Assembly: GCA_964486135.1 (NCBI GenBank)
Contig: CAZAKT010000004.1
Coordinates: 4,333-68,332, forward strand
Source: UBA4923 sp964486135
Lineage (GTDB): Bacteria > Bacillota > Clostridia > Saccharofermentanales > DTU023
Length of the DNA stretch: 64,000 nucleotides
Direction of reading: 5' to 3'
In this document: piece after piece, positions 59,330 to 64,000 of the stretch
How the letters are laid out: every line of letters begins with the position of its first letter
How positions within the stretch are numbered: the first letter of the stretch is position 1
Translations under genes and position numbers: made by a program
Notes under the pieces: generated by a model
Told to the model about the DNA's origin: nothing
Seen by the model: only the letters and a program-made list of their open reading frames with translations
Database searches by the model: none

Positions 59330-60517
59330 ATGAAAATATTCTCGTGCAATGTAGGGAGTTCCTCGCTTAAAATCCGGCTTTATGCCATGCCCCAGGAAAA
59401 AACCTTGTTCCAGCTCCGCATAGGGGGGATCGGAACGGATCGGGCGGACTACAAACTGGACTATGGAGAGGTTCAACGCTCCGGCGCCATCGATATGAAG
59501 AATCATTTGGAATCTGTCCGCTTCGCTCTTGACCAGGTATTGGAAAGTGGCGTAATCAAGGATTTGGATGAACTAGACGCGATCGGATTCAAGACAGTTC
59601 ATGCGGGACCCCTCTTTGGTCCCGCCGTCATCGGAGAAAGGGTCCTGGAAGCGCTGGAGTATTATCTGCCCGCCGCTCCCTTGCACAACCGGATCTATCT
59701 GGAGAGCATCCGGGCTTTCGCGGAAGCCGCGCCCCAGGTCCGTCTGGTTGGGGTCTTTGAGACCCATTTCCACCGACATATGCCAGCCTACGCAGCCAGC
59801 TATGCCCTCCCCTATGAGTGGCAGAAGGAATATCATGTCCGCAAATACGGCTTCCACGGTTCATCCCACGGCTACATCGCGCAAAGGGCTCCGGAGATCA
59901 TGGGCAGGAACAAGCGTGACTGCAAGATCATCTCCTGTCATTTGGGGGGCAGTTCATCCATCTGCGCGATCAAGGACGGCATCTCCATTGATACCTCCAT
60001 GGGCTTCTCCCCGGAATCGGGAATCCCCATGGGGACACGAAGTGGTGACCTGGATATCTATGTCCTGCCCTTTATGGAAGCCAGGGGCTACAGCCCGGAA
60101 GAACTCAAGGCTATCATGCTCAATGAGAGCGGTCTGAAAGGCCTCTCCGGTGTTGGCTCGGATATCAGGGATCTGGAAGAGGCTGCCCTGGCAGGCAATG
60201 AGCGGGCCCAACTCGCCCTGGATGTCTTCGCTTACAGCGTCAAGCGCTATATCGGTTCCTACTTTGCGGTCCTGGGCGGGGCGGACGCGATCGTCTTCAC
60301 CGGCGGCATCGGTGAGAATGCCTCGGCCTTGCGAAAGAAGATCCTGGAAGATCTGGACTGCCTGGGCGTGAAACTGGATGAAAAGCGAAATGTGGCCAAC
60401 AAGCCTGAAAGCCTGATCTCAAAAGATAAGTCGCCCGTCAAGGTCTATATGATCCCTACGGACGAGGAAATCATGGTGGCAAGGGCAACCCTGAAGACCA
60501 TACGGCCGGAAAGATAG
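59330..60517 (+). CDS. ackA: Acetate kinase
   Basis: A 395-residue enzyme making ATP and acetate from acetyl phosphate. The N-terminal SCNVGSSSLKIRL (5-17), the substrate and phosphate motifs KYGFHGSSHGYIA (around 171-183) and HLGGSSSICAIKDG (around 204-217), the TSMGFSPESGIPMGTRSGD block and VFTGGIGENA near the C-terminus are all diagnostic. Most homologues read NCGSSSLK at the start; here it is CNVGSSSLK. AAAGGAG precedes the ATG. It lies opposite the Grd-type genes, whose family releases acetyl phosphate from glycine, so acetate kinase could conserve that energy. Confidence 0.95.
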   Translation: MKIFSCNVGSSSLKIRLYAMPQEKTLFQLRIGGIGTDRADYKLDYGEVQRSGAIDMKNHLESVRFALDQVLESGVIKDLDELDAIGFKTVHAGPLFGPAVIGERVLEALEYYLPAAPLHNRIYLESIRAFAEAAPQVRLVGVFETHFHRHMPAYAASYALPYEWQKEYHVRKYGFHGSSHGYIAQRAPEIMGRNKRDCKIISCHLGGSSSICAIKDGISIDTSMGFSPESGIPMGTRSGDLDIYVLPFMEARGYSPEELKAIMLNESGLKGLSGVGSDIRDLEEAALAGNERAQLALDVFAYSVKRYIGSYFAVLGGADAIVFTGGIGENASALRKKILEDLDCLGVKLDEKRNVANKPESLISKDKSPVKVYMIPTDEEIMVARATLKTIRPER

Positions 60518-60582
60518 GACTGAAGCCCAGGCCTCAGGCCCTGGAAAGAGTCCCATTCTCAAATCAATCAAGGAGGAGAAGC

Positions 60583-61128
60583 ATGGATATTCTCGAAGGA
60601 ATCAAAGGAAGAAGAAGCGTAAGGAGATTCAAACAGGAGGCCGTCCCCAAAGAGCTTTTCGAAGAGCTCATCTCCCTGGCCTCCTATGCCCCCAGCTGGA
60701 AAAACTCGCAGACAGTCCGCTACCATATCATTCAGGATCAGGAGCTCAAGACCTATCTGGCTGATAACTGCGTGCTTGATTTTCAACAGAATGCCGGTAT
60801 CTTCAAAAATGCCCCGGCCCTGATCCTGGTCACCACAGTCGGGTCACGTTCAGGTTATGAGCGGGACGGGACTTTCACCACCAGCAAGGGGACGCACTGG
60901 GAAAGCTTTGACGCGGGCCTGGCCACCCAGACCCTCTGCCTCTCCGCTTATGCCCTGGGGCTGGGTACCGTCATCATGGGTATTTTCGACGAGGAAGGGG
61001 TAAAGGCCAAGGTGGGGATCCCCCAAGAGGAAAAAGTTTCGGCTGTGGTCGCGGCGGGCTACCCGGCAGACGAGCCTATCATGCCAAAACGTAAAGAGCT
61101 GGACCAACTCCTGACCTTTGTCGACTAG
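60583..61128 (+). CDS. Nitroreductase-family NAD(P)H:FMN oxidoreductase
   Basis: A 181-residue FMN enzyme with the family start IKGRRSVRRFKQEAV (6-20), the SYAPSWKNSQTVRYH (around 32-46) FMN-contact region and the C-terminal GYPADEP. The substrate is unknown; such proteins reduce nitro compounds, quinones or flavins. AAGGAGG precedes the ATG. It follows ackA by 65 bp and may be cotranscribed with it; it converges on the Grd-type operon with 22 bp between the stops. Confidence 0.9.
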   Translation: MDILEGIKGRRSVRRFKQEAVPKELFEELISLASYAPSWKNSQTVRYHIIQDQELKTYLADNCVLDFQQNAGIFKNAPALILVTTVGSRSGYERDGTFTTSKGTHWESFDAGLATQTLCLSAYALGLGTVIMGIFDEEGVKAKVGIPQEEKVSAVVAAGYPADEPIMPKRKELDQLLTFVD

Positions 61129-61150
61129 GGAGACCCGGACGGGCCTGTCC

Positions 61151-62455
61151 TCAATCAAATTTTTCAAAATGCCCTTTTTGGCCTTCCTCCCCCAGCATGG
61201 CCAGGGCCTTTTCCACCAGTTGCCTGCGCTGGGCCCTCTCCAGTTCCGGAGGAAGGTCGGGGTTACCACAGGGACTGGTCAGTTTCACCGCTCGCAGGAT
61301 CCGGGATACACCCACCATCTGGGGGACGTCGACGATGGTGGTGACCTGGACGACCGGAATCCCCGCCCGCTCTATCTCTGCCGCCGCCGTTGCGCCGCAA
61401 CGGGTGGAGGTCCCTCAGGTACTGGTCAGGATGGCCCCCCGGATGCCCTTGGCCAGCAGGTCCTTGGCGATGGCCGCTCCAATGTTTTGGCAGGCCTTGA
61501 TACCAGCTGCATTCCCCGCCCAGACGTAAACCTCCGGATCAAGATCGCCCAGCTCAGCTTTTTCCTGAAGATCGACCAGGACGTCCCGGGGCAGGAGGCG
61601 GTTCTTGTCTTCCAGTACCAGGGAGCTGTCGTAGCCATCGTGTACAACTTCGGCTGTATCGTCGAATAATTTGACATAGGCGTGCTTGCCCCAGGCGGTA
61701 TTGCTGAAGGAACGGATCCTGTCGGGATTGCCCTGGGGAACCAGACCTCCATCCGTCAGGAGGGCGATCGGAGCCTTGCGGATATCCTCAATGGGCCGGG
61801 GCGGTTCTATGTAATCGAACTCCGGCAGGGTCATCTCACTCACAAAGGGCTCTCCCTTGACCTTCTTCAGCATCATCTCAACGGCCCGGATACCCGCCTG
61901 CTTGTCCGTCATTTCATTGCGGATAATATTTCGGCTGAAATAGCCCTCTGCCTCAGCGCTGGCCAGGGCCTGACCCAGGGCCAGTTTTTTCCCAATAGCC
62001 GCCATGCTCTCAGCCGTCGACTTCATCTTTGCCGCGCTGATGCCGGCTTTCACGATCAGGGTCCTGTCCCGGAACAAGTCAACCGCCGGATTCTCATGGT
62101 ACATGGCTGTAAGGGTGGGGATGCAAAATTCTTCCTGGACGGCAGCGCAGATATTGCCACAGTTGAGTCCATAGCGGCCGGCATTGAAGGCGGGCCCCGC
62201 CAGGAAAAGATCGGCTTGGCAATCCTGGATCAGCTCCAGCCCTTCCCGGATGGCTTCCTCTGGATTTTCGGCAAAGTAATTGTCACCGCAGACCAGGGTG
62301 GCGACCACCTGGCCCCAGTCACTTATCAGGGAATTGATTAGAAGAGCCGGGCCCAAGGGTTGCCTGACAAGGGAGATCCCCGTGTCCGCATGCTCCTCGC
62401 CCCCTACTCCGGCGAAGAACTGATTGATATAACAGATCACACGCTTTTTTTCCAT
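61151..62455 (-). CDS. GrdB/GrdF/GrdH-like selenoprotein, component B of a glycine/sarcosine/betaine-type reductase
   Basis: A 434-residue subunit in which the UGA at 61417-61415 is read as selenocysteine 347. The context ILTST-Sec-GTSTRCGATAAAE is the hallmark of GrdB-family proteins (TSTUGTCTRCGA), and 87 further residues follow in frame before the true stop at 61151. Component B binds the amine substrate and forms a Se-carboxymethyl intermediate that component A and C convert to acetyl phosphate. A hairpin starts 11 nt after the UGA. The start at 62455 has AAGGAGAT. It is encoded 48 bp after the GrdE-like subunit. Substrate (glycine, sarcosine, betaine or other) cannot be read from the sequence. 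Confidence 0.9.
61387..61403 (-). promoter_or_regulatory. Putative bacterial SECIS hairpin in the GrdB-like gene
   Basis: On the minus strand CCGTTGC (61403-61397) pairs perfectly with GCAACGG (61393-61387) around the loop GGC, starting 12 nt after the UGA. It fits the size and distance of bacterial SECIS elements recognised by SelB. Confidence 0.75.
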
Positions 62456-62502
62456 GCTTGATCTCCTTTTATAATCCACGGATTGACCCTAGGGTCATCC
62501 GC

Positions 62503-63777
62503 CTAGTAGTTGACGCCCATCATACTGCCATGTCCCACGTGGTTCATGGCGCCCAGGACATTGAACATATCGAGTTTAATCGGGCCCTGGGCCGGTGGGT
62601 AGCTGCGCGAGTAAAACATGAGGGTATCGGTCGGGTCGGCCCCGTAAACCCGATCCACTGCCGGGCAGTCGATCATTTCGATGGTCGCTCCCAGCTGGAC
62701 GACGGCATTCAGCTTGGGATCACTGAACATCAACTCCGATTCAACCTTGCTTTGGGAGTTCATAATATTGGCCATGAGCACGGTCTTTATGCCGCGTCTT
62801 TCCAATTCCGATGCGACGGCGGCCTCACAATAATGGGCGGCGCCACTCATAGCCTTGGTCAGGATCACGCCGTCGCATCTGAAGACATCCTTGAAGGTGT
62901 TGGCGGCCATCATACTGGACAACTGCCTCCTTCTTTCATCCAGGCTGGTATTGCCAACCATCATGCCGACGAAGTTCAGGTCTTTGCCGTGTCTGCGACA
63001 GAGGTCGAAGATAATGGGATGATTCTGTATGGAATAGGTTTCCATCAATTGATAGGACCTCCCCCAGGCCACGGCGCCGTCCACCACTTCCTGGGGTTGG
63101 ATCACCAAAGGCAGCGTGTCGGGCAGTTCGAAGCCGTAAAGTATTGATTCAGGTATGCCGAACTGGGGGTTGAACATTTGGAAATAATAGCCAATCCTGG
63201 GCAGACCGGCCTGGCAGCTCTCGTTGTCAAGGATTTCAGTCTGGTCCGCCGCCTGGTCCAGGCTGGCCCGGGCCAGATAGACCCCCATCCCGTAGCCGGC
63301 CCGGCGGAGGGCGCGGGAGAAATCATAAGGGTCCACCCCATCGACCGGCCTGCAATCCATGGAAAGATTGACCAGCTTGCTGTAAGGGGAGTAGACAGCA
63401 CAGGGGCCGCTCATGTCCAGGTGGGCGATCATGATGCTGGAATGGTCCCAGGTCCGGTCATGGATCATGATAGCCATCCCCTTGAGGGCCCGCGTCGTCC
63501 CGCTGCCCAGGCTGTTTTCCAGGCCGCCGAGCACGCCGGCCCAATCGGTATCTTCCTGGTCAAGCTTGGCCCGCGGTTCAATGGCATCCATAATATTGGC
63601 CAAACGGGTCTTGTCACCTGGCCGGGCAATATTGAGCTCAACCGAGGCGATTTCTGGTTCCGAAAGGATCAGACCGGTCAACTCTTCCCTGTCAAGGGTC
63701 AAGAGGCCATCCTCAAATCCAGTCTTCGCGCCGAATACCAGGTCTTTGACATAAAGGGATTCAAGTTTCAGCCTCAT
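62503..63777 (-). CDS. GrdE/GrdG/GrdI-like subunit, component B of a glycine/sarcosine/betaine-type reductase
   Basis: A 424-residue protein colinear with GrdE: MRLKLESLYVKDLVFG start, VELNIARPGDKTRL (around 45-58), GSGTTRALKGMAI and HGKDLNFVGMM (around 262-272). In GrdE the chain is cleaved at a Cys, which becomes a pyruvoyl group, shortly before the NNPVI motif; here the corresponding stretch WGRSYQLMETYSIQNHPII has no Cys. Either processing occurs at another residue, such as Ser, or this paralogue works without a pyruvoyl group. AAGGAGAT precedes the ATG. First gene of the operon with the GrdB-like selenoprotein. Confidence 0.85.
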   Translation of the reverse strand: MRLKLESLYVKDLVFGAKTGFEDGLLTLDREELTGLILSEPEIASVELNIARPGDKTRLANIMDAIEPRAKLDQEDTDWAGVLGGLENSLGSGTTRALKGMAIMIHDRTWDHSSIMIAHLDMSGPCAVYSPYSKLVNLSMDCRPVDGVDPYDFSRALRRAGYGMGVYLARASLDQAADQTEILDNESCQAGLPRIGYYFQMFNPQFGIPESILYGFELPDTLPLVIQPQEVVDGAVAWGRSYQLMETYSIQNHPIIFDLCRRHGKDLNFVGMMVGNTSLDERRRQLSSMMAANTFKDVFRCDGVILTKAMSGAAHYCEAAVASELERRGIKTVLMANIMNSQSKVESELMFSDPKLNAVVQLGATIEMIDCPAVDRVYGADPTDTLMFYSRSYPPAQGPIKLDMFNVLGAMNHVGHGSMMGVNY

Positions 63778-63822
63778 AGAATATCTCCTTGTCGAAGTAT
63801 TTTGACTATCGCAATCTTCATA

Positions 63823-63851
63823 ATCTTAGGACTTCATAAATGTTCGGTCAA
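63823..63851 (-). promoter_or_regulatory. Putative promoter of the Grd-type operon
   Basis: On the minus strand TTGACC (63851-63846), 17 bp, then TAAGAT (63828-63823), 46 bp before the GrdE-like start. No glycine riboswitch was recognised upstream; 63852-64000 holds no visible feature. Confidence 0.6.
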
Positions 63852-64000
63852 CAAGGAAACCTAAAACAGCCATTTCCTCCAAACATAACGAAATATTTCT
63901 TCCCTTGGGTAAAGGCAACTAGTCATAGACAAGCAGAGACTAAAGACTACATCCGCCGGCAACTGATCAATGCCAAACCAGCCTCGAGCATCTTCTAAGA

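Noticed and set aside
63778..64000. Glycine riboswitch upstream of the Grd-type operon
   Set aside because: No conserved glycine-aptamer core or tandem arrangement could be recognised in the 223 bp visible.
1..64000. tRNA, rRNA, CRISPR arrays, insertion sequences or prophage genes
   Set aside because: None seen on reading both strands; no transposase- or integrase-like protein and no regularly spaced repeats.

Overview
The window looks like a draft contig from an anaerobic, amino-acid-fermenting member of the Clostridia (Bacillota). Evidence: a SCIFF peptide with its radical SAM maturase, a glycine/betaine-reductase-type selenoprotein pair, a 2-oxoacid:ferredoxin oxidoreductase coupled to Ptb/Buk, NAD(P)-type glutamate dehydrogenase, GTP-type PEP carboxykinase, rubrerythrin, a CIRCE-controlled hsp20 and strong Shine-Dalgarno sites throughout. 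Two runs of exactly 100 N (50832-50931, 56242-56341) are scaffold gaps. No tRNA, rRNA, CRISPR array, insertion sequence or prophage was seen.

Layout. 1-9 kb: old-yellow-enzyme-type oxidoreductase (cut by the window edge), glutamate dehydrogenase, the three-gene AmmeMemoRadiSam cassette, two poorly known proteins and two tandem TauE/SafE exporters. 9-17.3 kb: Maf, an ABC importer whose permease and ATPase are one polypeptide, a polysaccharide deacetylase and a run of envelope genes (ATP-grasp, cyclophilin lipoprotein, PAP2, YwaF). 17.4-22 kb: glycerol operon (GlpA-like, GlpB-like, DUF1667, GlpK). 22-35.6 kb: a large fructoselysine (Amadori product) locus with two complete ribose-type ABC importers, two FrlD-like kinases, a FrlB-like deglycase, a FrlC-like epimerase and a central GntR regulator; both operons start from a near-identical 45-bp promoter/operator box. 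35.7-41.5 kb: hsp20, hydrolase, aminotransferase, PEP carboxykinase and a second GntR regulator. 41.6-48 kb: a branched-chain amino acid fermentation operon (ptb, buk, P-loop ATPase, four-subunit oxidoreductase, ilvE). 48-56.5 kb: SCIFF system, glycerate kinase, redox enzymes, rhomboid, an arsenite-methyltransferase-like gene with an in-frame UGA, rubrerythrin. 56.5-59.1 kb: a restriction-modification system with two methyltransferases. 59.3-64 kb: acetate kinase, nitroreductase and a Grd-type component B pair, the GrdB-like subunit read through UGA as selenocysteine.

Physiology. The genes support Stickland-type and oxidative amino acid fermentation: deamination or transamination (Gdh, IlvE, AspC-like), oxidation of branched 2-oxoacids to acyl-CoA with reduced ferredoxin, ATP from Ptb/Buk and AckA, and reductive disposal of electrons by the Grd-type reductase. 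Glycerol and glycated amino acids are additional substrates.

Most notable: two UGA-containing genes (61151-62455 and 53564-54523) each carry, 11-13 nt after the UGA, a 7-bp hairpin with the same GGC loop, a good match to bacterial SECIS elements. A simple ORF caller truncates both.
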